Positions 1 through 8,547 are shown, numbered from the stretch's first letter. The stretch: DNA of 64,000 nucleotides from Lactobacillus agrestimuris (GCF_943193025.1 NZ_CALPCQ010000003.1:40323-104322); one strand, 5' to 3'. Program-made: numbers and translations. Notes: generated from the sequence alone by a model not told the origin.

Positions 1-563
1 TTGCTACTTTTAACATTAATATCACCATCACTTGAATTTAAGTTGAAACCGTTAATTGATCTTAATTGATTTACGGTGATATCACCATCATCTGAAGAAG
101 CAAGACCTCTTGTAACATTTAATCTGTCAATATTAATGTCACCGTCATCACTATCTAAGTTTATGTATTTGGCAACAACAGTACCGTTAGTAATGATATC
201 ACCATCGTTAGCGGAAACAGTGATAGTAGAGATTGCTTTCTTAGGTAAATAAATTTTAATTTCGTCGGTACCATTAGTAATTTTGATACCATTCTTAGCT
301 TTTTGAGTAATCTCTAATTTTCCATTCTTTACTTTTACTTCAGGTTTTAATTTTTTAGGGCCATTGTAAATAACCTTAGCCTGATCGCTAGCGTAAAGCT
401 TCACGTCAGCATCATTTGCATTAACATTAAGGCTAGTAAAGTTCTTTTTGGAAAGTGTTTCGTTGATAGTTGGACCAGCATTGCCATTGTTATTGTTAAA
501 ACAACCAGTTAAACCAATAGCAACTGCTGCAAGTAAAACAGAAATTAAAAATTTATGCTTCAT
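1..563 (-). CDS. DUF4097-type lipoprotein, 3' end outside window
   Basis: The reading frame starts at an ATG (561-563, reverse) behind an AGGAGG-like site and runs off the left edge, so the C-terminus is missing. It begins with a hydrophobic signal sequence ending in the lipobox LTGC, so the protein is probably a lipoprotein anchored outside the membrane; an Asn-rich linker follows. The rest is a chain of short beta-strand repeats with SSDGDI/SDDGDI turns, the look of the right-handed beta-helix 'putative adhesin' DUF4097 family. Exact role unknown; members often accompany envelope-stress systems. Confidence 0.75.
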   Translation of the reverse strand, partial: MKHKFLISVLLAAVAIGLTGCFNNNNGNAGPTINETLSKKNFTSLNVNANDADVKLYASDQAKVIYNGPKKLKPEVKVKNGKLEITQKAKNGIKITNGTDEIKIYLPKKAISTITVSANDGDIITNGTVVAKYINLDSDDGDINIDRLNVTRGLASSDDGDITVNQLRSINGFNLNSSDGDINVKSS

Positions 564-645
564 GATTTTTCCTCCAAATATAAACTGAATCATATACCTT
601 AATTTTGAGACATCTTATAGTAATTGTCGAGTAATTAATATATAA

Positions 646-679
646 AAACAGGTCTCAATATGTACTGAGACCTGTTTTT
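646..679. terminator. bidirectional hairpin terminator
   Basis: Perfect 10-bp stem (ACAGGTCTCA / TGAGACCTGT) with T/A tracts on both sides. It ends the 684-953 gene on the minus strand and lies upstream of the lipoprotein gene. Confidence 0.75.
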
Positions 680-683
680 ATGG

Positions 684-953
684 TTATGGAAAAAATGCAA
701 CTTGTTTTCTCCATTGTCCATCAAAATTAATTATAGAAAAACGATACACACTTTTATTTTCCTCCAATTGCATTATGTTATAAAAAGCACCTATTCTTCC
801 AAGCATGCTTATTAGACTAGTCAACTCCTCTATGGAGTTGACATATACTGTCGCAGTTCTATGCTCTATATCTATCTTATAAGAATGAATATGTTTATAC
901 TTTTTAAAGTATCGCAATATTTCTTCTAGTTCATTAAGCTTTCGTGTATTCAT
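684..953 (-). CDS. hypothetical 89-residue protein
   Basis: An 89-residue soluble, charged protein with no signal peptide or membrane segment; I do not recognise the family. The N-terminus (NELEEILRYFKKYKH) looks helical and the middle (TATVYVNSIEELTSLISMLG) resembles an alpha/beta element. The ATG at 953 has no Shine-Dalgarno directly before it, and an in-frame TAA lies immediately upstream. A good AGGAGG sits about 35 nt upstream with a small hairpin (CAAGTT/AACTTG) between them, which could bring it close to the start. It is followed by a clear terminator, so it is probably a monocistronic gene. Confidence 0.55.
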   Translation of the reverse strand: MNTRKLNELEEILRYFKKYKHIHSYKIDIEHRTATVYVNSIEELTSLISMLGRIGAFYNIMQLEENKSVYRFSIINFDGQWRKQVAFFP

Positions 954-1092
954 TTTTTAAAAAGCACAAGTTGGAAACTTGATTTTTCCTCCTAAAGATA
1001 ACTAAATTTTTTATTTGGTAATATCATAGTAACTTTATAGTTTAATGTCAATAATTTTTAATAAATATGCCGATGGGTTGATGGATAAGGCG

Positions 1093-1136
1093 TAGACATA
1101 GTAAAAGCCGTAAAAGTTAGACACTTTTACGGCTCA
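1093..1136 (-). mobile_element. solo IS end (relic of an IS3-like element)
   Basis: These 44 bp match the IS end at 63929-63972 on the opposite strand: a perfect 11-bp inverted repeat (GCCGTAAAAGT / ACTTTTACGGC) with a 5-nt loop, then TTTTACTATGTCTA, which there carries the transposase start. No transposase reading frame follows here, so only the tip of the element remains. The hairpin is flipped relative to its flanks compared with the copy at the right edge. Confidence 0.65.
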
Positions 1137-1158
1137 GTACGCAATTGACCTGCTTTTC

Positions 1159-2469
1159 TTATAAATTAGTAATCAAGAAGAATCCGATAAAGATGAAGAA
1201 TAAGATATACATCATCACAGAAATCTCTTTGTAACGCTTAGCAGCAATCATAGTGATTGGGTATGCGATCATACCAAGTGCTAAACCATCTGAAATTGAG
1301 TAAGTAAGAGGCATTCCTACAACGATTAAAAATGCAGGAAAGGCAATTTCAAACTTCTCCCAATTAATATACTTAAGGTTAGAAGCCATAAGCACACCAA
1401 CAATGATTAAAGCTGGAGCTGTCACAGTTGTTGGAATAACGGCTAGAAGTGGACTGAAGATCATTGAGATCAAGAAGAAGATACCGACAAAGAATGCGGT
1501 AAGTCCAGTTCTACCACCCATAGCGATACCAGCACTTGATTCAACTGAAGTACCAAGTGGAGCAGTACCAAGGATTGCACCTTCGATCATAGCAGTTGAG
1601 TCAGCTGCAAAGGCGCGACCAATGCGTGGAATTTTACCATCCTTATCAACCATCCCTGCTTGTTGAGTCATACCGATTAAAGTACCAGCAGTATCAAAGA
1701 AAGTAACAAGAAGAAAAGTTAACACAACAATAAATAGTTGCGGAGTATTAATATCACTTAAGTGGAAAACTGCTTGACCAAAAGTTGGTGCAATTGAAGG
1801 TGGAGTTGAAATAATTGCGTGTGGAAGTGGAATTTGACCAATGATAATTCCGAAGATTGCGGTAATAATCATACCGATAAAGATTGAGCCAGGAACGTTC
1901 ATTGACATCAAGATGACAGTAAGAACTAAACCGAATAAAGTAATCCAAACAGCAGGAGATGAAAACTTTCCAAGAGTAACAAGTGAAGAATCACTGTTAA
2001 TGATCAATTTACCATTTTGTAAACCAATAAAAGCAATGAATAAACCGATACCCGCTGAAATTGCATATTTCAAATCCTGTGGAATTGCGTCAACAACTAA
2101 TTCACGAAGGTGAAGAGCTGTGATCAAAACAAACAAAATTGAAGCTACAAGTACTGCAGCAAGAGCAGTTTGCCATTTGATATGCATAGCAACACAAACA
2201 TTGTAAGCGAAGAATGCGCCACTACCAAGAGTTGGAGCCAAAGCTATTGGATAGTTGGCAACGAAAGCCATGATGAAACATCCGATTGCTGTCGCAATAG
2301 CTGTAACAGTAAAGGCTGCACCGGCAGGGATGCCAGCAGCGTGTAAAATATTAGGGTTAACAAAAAGAATGTATGATAATGAAACGAAAGTTGTTAAAGC
2401 AGCAACTAATTCGCGCTTAACATTAGTATGTGCATCCTCTAAATGAAAAATATTATTAAAAACCTGCAT
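1159..2469 (-). CDS. NCS2-family guanine/hypoxanthine permease (AzgA/PbuG-like), riboswitch-controlled
   Basis: A 436-residue polytopic membrane protein of the nucleobase:cation symporter-2 superfamily, AzgA branch, expected to import guanine/hypoxanthine or adenine with protons. Visible family features are the long run of hydrophobic segments, SAGIGLFIAFIGLQNGKLI, TFFDTAGTLIG in the middle and the ESSAGIAMGGRTGLTA loop. I start it at the ATG at 2469, which has GGAGG 5 nt upstream; an in-frame ATG 13 codons earlier lies in the riboswitch leader. A guanine-type riboswitch precedes it, supporting guanine/hypoxanthine as substrate. It is the first of three paralogues in 6 kb. Confidence 0.9.
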   Translation of the reverse strand: MQVFNNIFHLEDAHTNVKRELVAALTTFVSLSYILFVNPNILHAAGIPAGAAFTVTAIATAIGCFIMAFVANYPIALAPTLGSGAFFAYNVCVAMHIKWQTALAAVLVASILFVLITALHLRELVVDAIPQDLKYAISAGIGLFIAFIGLQNGKLIINSDSSLVTLGKFSSPAVWITLFGLVLTVILMSMNVPGSIFIGMIITAIFGIIIGQIPLPHAIISTPPSIAPTFGQAVFHLSDINTPQLFIVVLTFLLVTFFDTAGTLIGMTQQAGMVDKDGKIPRIGRAFAADSTAMIEGAILGTAPLGTSVESSAGIAMGGRTGLTAFFVGIFFLISMIFSPLLAVIPTTVTAPALIIVGVLMASNLKYINWEKFEIAFPAFLIVVGMPLTYSISDGLALGMIAYPITMIAAKRYKEISVMMYILFFIFIGFFLITNL

Positions 2470-2496
2470 TGTTCCTCCAACATAAAAATCGTCAAA

Positions 2497-2539
2497 GAAA
2501 AAGGACAACTCTTACCAATACTATGGGTAAAAGATGTCC
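2497..2539 (-). terminator. riboswitch expression-platform terminator
   Basis: Strong hairpin on the minus strand (GGACATCTTTTACC paired with GGTAAGAGTTGTCC, small loop) followed by TTTTT. It lies between the purine aptamer and the permease ribosome binding site, as expected for a transcription-OFF riboswitch. Confidence 0.8.
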
Positions 2540-2561
2540 TTTTGATAATTTATGACGTCTG

Positions 2562-2630
2562 ATACCTATAGTCCTGAATTTATGGCTCAGGGTAGATACT
2601 GTCGACCTTATTTCGACGATATATAGATAT
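2562..2630 (-). promoter_or_regulatory. purine riboswitch aptamer, guanine type
   Basis: Reading the minus strand: a P1 stem (ATATCTATA with TATAGGTAT), a P2 stem GTCGA/TCGAC closed by AATAAGG, the J2/3 core TATCTACC, P3 CTGA/TCAG with loop GCCATAAAT, and J3/1 GACTAT. The C in GACTAT at the specificity position predicts guanine/hypoxanthine rather than adenine binding. With the terminator just downstream, the model is premature termination of the permease mRNA when purine is plentiful. Confidence 0.88.
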
Positions 2631-2715
2631 ATAAATTAATTGTAAAGTATTATAGCAGAAATTTATCATATATGCAAATGAGCTTAGAAATTTCCTGGGA
2701 AATAATTGAATAAAA

Positions 2716-2745
2716 AGAAAAGAGATCACTTTTATGATCTCTCTT
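2716..2745 (-). terminator. terminator of second NCS2 permease gene
   Basis: Stem AGAGATCA / TGATCTCT with a short loop, followed on the minus strand by a T-rich run, 22 nt after the stop codon of the 2768-4078 gene. Confidence 0.75.
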
Positions 2746-2767
2746 AAAGAATATTATTAGGATAAAT

Positions 2768-4078
2768 TTATTTGATATTCAAAACAACAAAGTAAATGAT
2801 GAACACTGCAAACAAAATCCACATCATTGGCGTGATTTTTTTGCCCTTCTTAGCAGCGATCATTGAAATTGGGTAAACTACAAGTCCCCAGCCAAGACCA
2901 TCAGAGATGGAGTAAGTAAGTGGCATACCTAATGCAATAAGGAAACAAGGGATAGCAATTTCAAGATCAGTCCAGTGTACATGAGCCAAGTTTTCTGCCA
3001 TTAATACTCCAACAATAATCAATGCTGGTGCAGTAACTTGAGTGGTGAAAATACTTAAGATTGGACTGAAAATGGTTGAAATAATGAAGAAAATTCCAAC
3101 CCATACAGCGGTTAAACCAGTTTTACCACCAATAGCAATACCGGCACTCGATTCAACGAAGGCACCAACAGGTGATGTACCAAGAACCGAACCGACCAGC
3201 ATACCACTAGAATCGGCAGCTAACGCTTCACCAGCACGTGGCATCTTATTGTTCTTCATGAAACCGGCTTGTTGAACCAATCCGATTAAAGTACCAGTAG
3301 TATCAAAGAAGGTAACCAATAAGAAGGTAAAGACGACGATCCACATTTGGAAGCTGTTAATGTCGCTGATGTGGAAGATTGCTTGACCAAAGGTTGGCGC
3401 AATACTTGGAATTGAAGAAACAACTGCAGTAGGCAAAGGAATTTGACCAATAGCAATTCCGAAAACAGCAGAAGCGATCATTCCGATAAAGATCGCACCA
3501 GGAACATTGGCGATCATTAAGAAAATTGTGATGATTAAACCAAAAATGGTAATCCAAACAGTAGGATTGTTCAAAGAACCGATTGTTACAAGAGTTGAAT
3601 CACTGTTTTGAATCAGCTTACCACCTTGAAGACCAATGAAGGCGATGAACAATCCAATACCCGCAGAAATTGCGTATTTAATATCGGTTGGAATTGCATC
3701 AATGATTTTTTCGCGAATCTTAAAAACGGTTAAAATAATGAACAAAATTGAAGCTACAAATACTGCGGCAAGTGCAGTTTGCCAAGTAACCTTCATGCCA
3801 AGACAAACAGTATATGTGAAGAAGGCATTAAGTCCAAGCGTAGGAGCTGAGGCGATTGGATAGTTAGCAATTAAACCCATTACAATACAAGTAAAGGCAG
3901 ATGATAAAGCGGTAACTGTGAAAAGTGCGCCCTTATCCATTCCACTGGCACCTAAGATGTTAGGGTTGACGAAAAGGATGTAGGACATACTTACAAATGT
4001 AGTTAATCCCGCTAAAAGTTCTGTTTTGAATGAAGTATTGTTTTCACTCAAATGAAAGAATTTGTTAATCGAATTCAT
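2768..4078 (-). CDS. NCS2-family purine permease (AzgA-like), second paralogue
   Basis: A 436-residue multi-pass membrane protein closely similar along its whole length to the permeases at 1159-2469 and 5403-6710: same start pattern (FFHLSENNTSFKTELLAGLTTFVSMSYILFVNPNILGASG), TFFDTTGTLIG core and ESSAGIAIGGKTGLTA loop. It should be a proton symporter for a purine base. Start at 4078 with a GGAGG box 5 nt upstream. No purine riboswitch is visible; instead a GTTCG (CGAAC on the coding strand) lies in the leader at 4097-4101, a possible half PurBox. Substrate differences among the three cannot be read from sequence alone. Confidence 0.9.
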   Translation of the reverse strand: MNSINKFFHLSENNTSFKTELLAGLTTFVSMSYILFVNPNILGASGMDKGALFTVTALSSAFTCIVMGLIANYPIASAPTLGLNAFFTYTVCLGMKVTWQTALAAVFVASILFIILTVFKIREKIIDAIPTDIKYAISAGIGLFIAFIGLQGGKLIQNSDSTLVTIGSLNNPTVWITIFGLIITIFLMIANVPGAIFIGMIASAVFGIAIGQIPLPTAVVSSIPSIAPTFGQAIFHISDINSFQMWIVVFTFLLVTFFDTTGTLIGLVQQAGFMKNNKMPRAGEALAADSSGMLVGSVLGTSPVGAFVESSAGIAIGGKTGLTAVWVGIFFIISTIFSPILSIFTTQVTAPALIIVGVLMAENLAHVHWTDLEIAIPCFLIALGMPLTYSISDGLGWGLVVYPISMIAAKKGKKITPMMWILFAVFIIYFVVLNIK

Positions 4079-4405
4079 TTAGTCCTCCAAGTTGATAGTT
4101 CGTTTTAATCTCCTAATTCAATTAAAACAGTTAAAAAATCTGCAAAATCAAAATTTAACCGAATATTTAATTAATATTATAAATGAAAAGCTAACTATTT
4201 CAATCATGCATTTAAAGAATGTTCTACTTTTTGTTAAAAAGTAAAAATACTTTTCTCAAAATTAGAAATAAAGTCGTAGAATCCGAATATATTTTAATTG
4301 CTATATTAATTCAGCTATATTAAATTACTTGTTTCTTATCACGAGATTTCCTAAAATTAGCAATGTAAGCGTTTAACCAAAAATGACTAACTGAAAGGGA
4401 TTGTT
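4079..4405. promoter_or_regulatory. divergent intergenic region between permease and esterase
   Basis: 327 AT-rich bases that must carry the promoters of both flanking, divergently transcribed genes. Seen: GTTCG at 4097-4101 in the permease leader and a CRE-like site near the esterase. No additional ORF with a ribosome binding site and no strong hairpin was noticed. Confidence 0.4.
4364..4377 (+). promoter_or_regulatory. CRE-like site (CcpA) upstream of esterase
   Basis: TGTAAGCGTTTAAC fits the catabolite-responsive consensus TGWAANCGNTNWCA at 12 of 14 positions. It lies 29 nt before the esterase start, where CcpA binding would repress. Confidence 0.45.
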
Positions 4406-5302
4406 ATGACTGATAAAGAAATCTTAGAAGCTGTCAAAAAAATGCGCATGGAAATGAAGGCCAGCGATGATAAACGAGATGCAGGCCTCCCACACAATAT
4501 TCCTGAAGTAAAAAGAATCGATAACCTTCAATATGGTGCAGATCCTAAATGGAATTTATTAAATATTTACTTACCAAAGAATGTAAAAGGTAAGTATCCA
4601 GTAATTATCAATATTCACGGTGGCGGTTGGGTTTACGGAACGAAAGAAACCTACCAATTCTATGGCATGGGGATGGCCAAGCGTGGATTTGCCTTCATTA
4701 ATCCCAACTACAAATTAGGTCCAGAAGCTAAATTTCCAGAGGAACTTGATCAAGTAGATGAATATATTCACTGGGTGGCAGATCATGCGGATGAATACAA
4801 TCTTGATAAGGATAATGTCTTCTTGATTGGAGATTCTGCTGGTGGTCAAATGGCTGAACAATACACCGCAATTTTGACCAACCCGGAATATCGGAAGAAA
4901 TTTGGTTATACATTAACTGATCTTAAATTTAGAGCAGTTGCTCTTAACAGTCCAGCCACCTTTATCGCTGATCCGGGTATGCTTGCTGATGCTCCATCAG
5001 CATACTTTAGCCCAGAAGTGATGGCAGATCCGAAAAATCAGGACTTAATTAATGTAGAAAAATATATTACTAAGGACTTTTTACCAACTTTTATTTCTAC
5101 AGCCAACCTTGATTTTATTCATGATTGTGCCGTTCGATTGGATGGCTATTTAAGAGCAAAGAACGTGGAAGTGATTCAGAAGTCCTGGGGCGATGAAAAC
5201 CATCCTGAGCATCATGTTTTCCTGATTAATCAAAGAGATGAGTTGGCTGATCAGGCAAATGATGAAGAAGCAGAATTCTTTAGAAAGCATATGGTGAAGT
5301 AG
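4406..5302 (+). CDS. alpha/beta hydrolase, HSL/acetyl-esterase type
   Basis: A 298-residue cytoplasmic alpha/beta-hydrolase without signal peptide. The oxyanion-hole motif HGGGW lies near residues 71-75 and the nucleophile elbow GDSAGG near 142-147 (Ser144). A C-terminal Asp/His pair is plausible around HDCAVRLDGYL and ENHPEHHVF. This is the hormone-sensitive-lipase / acetyl-esterase (bd-FAE-like) layout, acting on short-chain carboxyl esters; natural substrate unknown. Start ATG has GAAAGGG upstream. It sits alone between two minus-strand purine permeases, with a terminator behind it and a CRE-like site before it. Confidence 0.85.
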   Translation: MTDKEILEAVKKMRMEMKASDDKRDAGLPHNIPEVKRIDNLQYGADPKWNLLNIYLPKNVKGKYPVIINIHGGGWVYGTKETYQFYGMGMAKRGFAFINPNYKLGPEAKFPEELDQVDEYIHWVADHADEYNLDKDNVFLIGDSAGGQMAEQYTAILTNPEYRKKFGYTLTDLKFRAVALNSPATFIADPGMLADAPSAYFSPEVMADPKNQDLINVEKYITKDFLPTFISTANLDFIHDCAVRLDGYLRAKNVEVIQKSWGDENHPEHHVFLINQRDELADQANDEEAEFFRKHMVK

Positions 5303-5316
5303 ATAGATAACAAAAA

Positions 5317-5350
5317 ATCCAGCTAGGACATAAGGCCTAACTGGATTTTT
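5317..5350. terminator. terminator after esterase
   Basis: Stem AATCCAG...CTGGATT with T5 following on the plus strand; the A-run on the other side also allows use from the minus strand. Confidence 0.65.
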
Positions 5351-5357
5351 CTGTTGA

Positions 5358-5387
5358 GAATTATTTCCTAGGAAATAATTCTTTTTT
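5358..5387. repeat. 24-bp perfect palindrome followed by T6
   Basis: GAATTATTTCC-TA-GGAAATAATTC is a perfect dyad followed by TTTTTT. It lies between the convergent esterase and third permease genes. It may be a second terminator or a protein site. Confidence 0.5.
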
Positions 5388-5402
5388 AGGAGCTTAATTC
5401 AA

Positions 5403-6710
5403 CTAAAAATTCAGCACCCATAAGAAGATAAGGAAGACCACGAACAGGACCCACATCATCGGTGTGATTTCTTTGCCACGTTTTGCAGCAAGCATACAGA
5501 TTGGATAAGTAATCATACCCCATGATAAACCATCAGAAATTGAGTAGGTAAGAGGCATTCCTAAAATAATTAAGAATGAAGGAACAGCAATTTCGAGTTT
5601 ATTCCAGTGGATATGGGCAGTGTTTTGAGCCATCAATACTCCAACAATGATCAAAGCGGGTGCAGTAACTTGGCTAGTGAAGACACTAAGAAGTGGACTG
5701 AAGATCATTGAGACTAAGAAGAAAATAGCAACAAAGACTGCAGTAAGACCGGTTCTACCACCAACAGCAATACCGGCACTTGATTCAACGAAAGCACCAA
5801 CAGGTGATGTACCAAAAACAGAACCAAACATCATGGCAGTTGAGTCAGCGGCCAAGGCTTTACCGACTCTAGGCATCTTGTTGTTCTTCATGAAACCGGC
5901 TTGTTGAGCAAGTCCAATTAAAGTACCAGCAGTATCAAAGAAGGTAACAAGAAGGAAAGTCAAGACAACAACCCACATTTGAACAGAATTGATGTCCTTA
6001 ATATGGAAAATTGCTTGTCCAAATGTTGGTGCCAAACTTGGGGCGGTAGAAATGATCTTGTGTGGTAAGGCGATTTGACCAGTACAAATACCAAAAATTG
6101 CTGCAAGTACCATTCCGATAAAGATTGCACCAGGTACGCCCAGGATCATCAAAATCACAGTTACAAGCAAGCCAAAGATTGTTACCCAAACAAGTGGATC
6201 GTGTAGTGAACCAAGACCAACTAAAGTTGATTTGTTAGCAACGATTAATTTACCGTTTTGAAGACCTAAGAAGGCAATGAATAAACCGATACCAGATGAA
6301 ATAGCAAACTTTAAGTCAGCTGGAATTGAATCAATGATCTTTTCACGCAACTTGAGGAGCGTAATTAAGATGAAGATGATTGATGCAACGAAAACGCTCG
6401 CTAAAGCTGTTTGCCAAGATACATGCATTCCAATACATACGGTGTAAGCAAAGAAAGCGTTAATTCCAAGTGCAGGTGCTTCACCAATTGGATAGTTTGC
6501 GACGATCCCCATAATAGCCGTACCAAGTGCGGCTGAAAGGGCGGTAGCAGTGAAGACCGCACCAGTATTCATACCACTTGCGCCTAAAACGCTAGGGTTA
6601 ACAAATAAAATATAAGACATGCTTATGAAGGTAGTTAGACCAGCGATGAACTCAGTTCTAATACTGGTTTTGTATTCATTAAGCTTGAAATAAGATTTAA
6701 TAAAATTCAT
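5403..6710 (-). CDS. NCS2-family purine permease (AzgA-like), third paralogue
   Basis: A 435-residue membrane protein with the same segments as its two neighbours: SSGIGLFIAFLGLQNGKLI, TFFDTAGTLIGLAQQAG and ESSAGIAVGGRTGLTA. Expected to import a purine base by proton symport. Start ATG at 6710 has GGGAG about 6 nt upstream. Its leader carries GTTCG at 6730-6734 (CGAAC in the coding sense), and the surrounding AGATTAAAA/CGAAC arrangement resembles the leader of the second paralogue but not the riboswitch-bearing first one. Probably transcribed on its own. Confidence 0.9.
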   Translation of the reverse strand: MNFIKSYFKLNEYKTSIRTEFIAGLTTFISMSYILFVNPSVLGASGMNTGAVFTATALSAALGTAIMGIVANYPIGEAPALGINAFFAYTVCIGMHVSWQTALASVFVASIIFILITLLKLREKIIDSIPADLKFAISSGIGLFIAFLGLQNGKLIVANKSTLVGLGSLHDPLVWVTIFGLLVTVILMILGVPGAIFIGMVLAAIFGICTGQIALPHKIISTAPSLAPTFGQAIFHIKDINSVQMWVVVLTFLLVTFFDTAGTLIGLAQQAGFMKNNKMPRVGKALAADSTAMMFGSVFGTSPVGAFVESSAGIAVGGRTGLTAVFVAIFFLVSMIFSPLLSVFTSQVTAPALIIVGVLMAQNTAHIHWNKLEIAVPSFLIILGMPLTYSISDGLSWGMITYPICMLAAKRGKEITPMMWVLFVVFLIFLWVLNF

Positions 6711-6869
6711 TTTTTCTCCCAGATTTAATGTTCGTGTTTTTAATCTTACTCAACGACTTTATTACTTTAACATTCTTGTGAAATTTTGTAAACGCGAATT
6801 ATATTAACAAAATAAGAAATGATAGTTATCAAATAATAAAATTTTATAGTTCAATTAGACAAAAAAGTA

Positions 6870-6908
6870 TTGACTTCAAAGTAATGAAACCGCTAAAATG
6901 GTTTCATT
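6870..6908 (+). promoter_or_regulatory. GlcU promoter with overlapping CRE / inverted-repeat operator
   Basis: A -35 TTGACT (6870-6875) and -10 TAAAAT (6894-6899) are 18 nt apart. A perfect 9-bp inverted repeat, AATGAAACC and GGTTTCATT, spaced 8 nt (6883-6908), covers the -10. TGAAACCGCTAAAA (6885-6898) inside it matches the CRE consensus at 13 of 14 positions. Repression by CcpA and/or a dedicated dimeric repressor is inferred. Confidence 0.65.
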
Positions 6909-6945
6909 CACTTACTTTTTTATATTAGGTTAGGGAGATAATAAA

Positions 6946-7809
6946 ATGAATTACGTTTATATGTTTATTCCGGCGATTGCTTGGGGTATTTTACCACTTG
7001 CAGTTGCTAAGATTAACGGTAAACCGGTTAACCAAGTTTTTGGTACTACTGTAGGTACTTTAATTGTTGGCTTGATTGCTTTACCATTTATTCATACAAG
7101 TATCGATGCGAAGACCTTTTGGCTTTCAGCACTTGCTGGAGCGTTCTGGGTTATTGGGCAAATTGGTCAATATACTGGTTATGCTAAAATTGGTGTTTCT
7201 GAAACTATGCCAATCTCTACTGGTCTTCAATTGATCGGTACTTCAATTGTTGGGGTTGTGATTTTTAGTGAATGGGCAACTACTAGCGCTAAGGTTTGGG
7301 GATTTATCGGAATTGCACTTTTAATTATCGGTGCAATTTTAACTTCAGTATCTGATACTGGTGAAGAAAGTGGAGATAAGAAAAACCAAACTGGTACTAT
7401 CATCATGCTTGTCTGCACTACTTTAGGATATATTGTTTATAACTCTATTCCTAAGGCAATGTCAGCTTCAGGAATTGCTATTTTCTTCCCAGAATCAGTT
7501 GGTATGGTTCTAGCAGTTCTTATCTATATGCTATTCACTAAGCAACTTGGCGAACTTAAGGCTAAGAGTAGCTGGCAAAGTTTACTAGCAGGTTTTATCT
7601 TCGCAATTGCTGCAATTGGCTACATCCTTTCAGTGCAAGATAATGGTGTTAATACTGCTTTCGTTATTTCACAGCTTTCAGTTGTGATTTCAACTTTGGG
7701 TGGGATGCTATTCTTACACGAAAAGAAGACCAAGAAGGGTTACATTTATACTATCGCTGGCCTAATCATTATTTTGATTGGTGCAATGTTAACCACCATT
7801 ATGAAATAA
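6946..7809 (+). CDS. GRP-family sugar uptake protein (GlcU/RbsU-like)
   Basis: A 287-residue protein with about ten membrane helices, of the glucose/ribose porter family inside the drug/metabolite transporter superfamily. The N-terminus (YMFIPAIAWGILPLAVAKINGKP) and FWVIGQIGQYTGY are typical of GlcU/RbsU. It should mediate proton-coupled uptake of glucose or ribose; which one is not decidable here. A GGGAGA ribosome binding site precedes the start. The promoter is covered by a CRE-like inverted repeat, consistent with sugar control. Ends in a strong hairpin terminator shared with the convergent dgk. Confidence 0.82.
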   Translation: MNYVYMFIPAIAWGILPLAVAKINGKPVNQVFGTTVGTLIVGLIALPFIHTSIDAKTFWLSALAGAFWVIGQIGQYTGYAKIGVSETMPISTGLQLIGTSIVGVVIFSEWATTSAKVWGFIGIALLIIGAILTSVSDTGEESGDKKNQTGTIIMLVCTTLGYIVYNSIPKAMSASGIAIFFPESVGMVLAVLIYMLFTKQLGELKAKSSWQSLLAGFIFAIAAIGYILSVQDNGVNTAFVISQLSVVISTLGGMLFLHEKKTKKGYIYTIAGLIIILIGAMLTTIMK

Positions 7810-7823
7810 TTTAATTCAAAAAA

Positions 7824-7859
7824 TAAACCGCTTTGAGAAAACTTCTCAAAGCGGTTTTT
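7824..7859. terminator. bidirectional terminator between glcU-like gene and dgk
   Basis: Long stem AAACCGCTTTGAGA / TCTCAAAGCGGTTT, loop AAACT-like, followed by T5 on the plus strand and an A-run on the other side. Confidence 0.85.
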
Positions 7860-7860
7860 G

Positions 7861-8547
7861 TTAGGCTTCAATTTGAATATCAGTTGATTTATCCCAATCT
7901 TCTGGGAGTTTACCAATCTCTTTAAGTTTAGCAACGATTTGATCTAAGACGATTTCACGATCTTTTTCTGAAGTCATGAAATCAAGCTTATCACCATCGA
8001 TTGATATCTTGGCAGAGTAGTCATACTTTTCATACCAAGGCTTGTAATAACGAAGAAGACGCTTATAGTAGTCTTCCAAAGTTGAGTCGTAGCTAAGCTG
8101 TTCGTAAGGACGGCCACGCTTTTGGATTCGCTTGATCATTGTGTCATATGATACATCAATATGAACAAGCAAGTCCGGACTTTTCTTAGGCATTCTTTCA
8201 AGTTCATTCATCATATTGTGAAGAAGTTCGTAGTAAGTATCAACTTCTTCTTTAGTTGCACGCCCAATATCGGCATTCATTTGGAAGAAGAGGGCATCCT
8301 CATAGATGGAACGGTCAAGTACATTATTGCCTTCGCTAAGCGCAGCCTTGATGCTGTGGAAACGGGTATTTAAGAAATATACTTGAAGTAAGAATGCATA
8401 TTTTTCAGGATCAGCGTAAAAAAGTGGTAAAACAGGGTTGTCATCAACACTTTCGTAAAATGGCTTAGTTCCTAAATAGTTAGATAAAATTTTAGTTAAA
8501 CTGGATTTACCGGCTCCAATTGGCCCGCTCAATACAATAACTGTCAT
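7861..8547 (-). CDS. dgk: deoxynucleoside kinase, deoxyguanosine kinase subunit
   Basis: A 228-residue dNK-family kinase that phosphorylates deoxynucleosides at the 5' position for DNA-precursor salvage. P-loop GPIGAGKSS lies near the N-terminus, the DRS motif in LDRSIYED, and the LID-type arginines in KRIQKRGRPYEQL. It is tandem with a second kinase (8582-9229). The pair matches the known L. acidophilus deoxyadenosine/deoxyguanosine kinase genes, whose products form a heterodimer; the longer downstream gene is dgk there, which is why I assign it so. Start ATG at 8547 is preferred over the adjacent GTG at 8550 because the AAGGA box fits the ATG spacing. Confidence 0.85.
   Translation of the reverse strand: MTVIVLSGPIGAGKSSLTKILSNYLGTKPFYESVDDNPVLPLFYADPEKYAFLLQVYFLNTRFHSIKAALSEGNNVLDRSIYEDALFFQMNADIGRATKEEVDTYYELLHNMMNELERMPKKSPDLLVHIDVSYDTMIKRIQKRGRPYEQLSYDSTLEDYYKRLLRYYKPWYEKYDYSAKISIDGDKLDFMTSEKDREIVLDQIVAKLKEIGKLPEDWDKSTDIQIEA

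Noticed and set aside
1..420. Repeated ATATCACCATCA-like words, possible repeat array or CRISPR
   Set aside because: The repeats are irregular in spacing and encode SDDGDI turns of the DUF4097 protein; no spacers.
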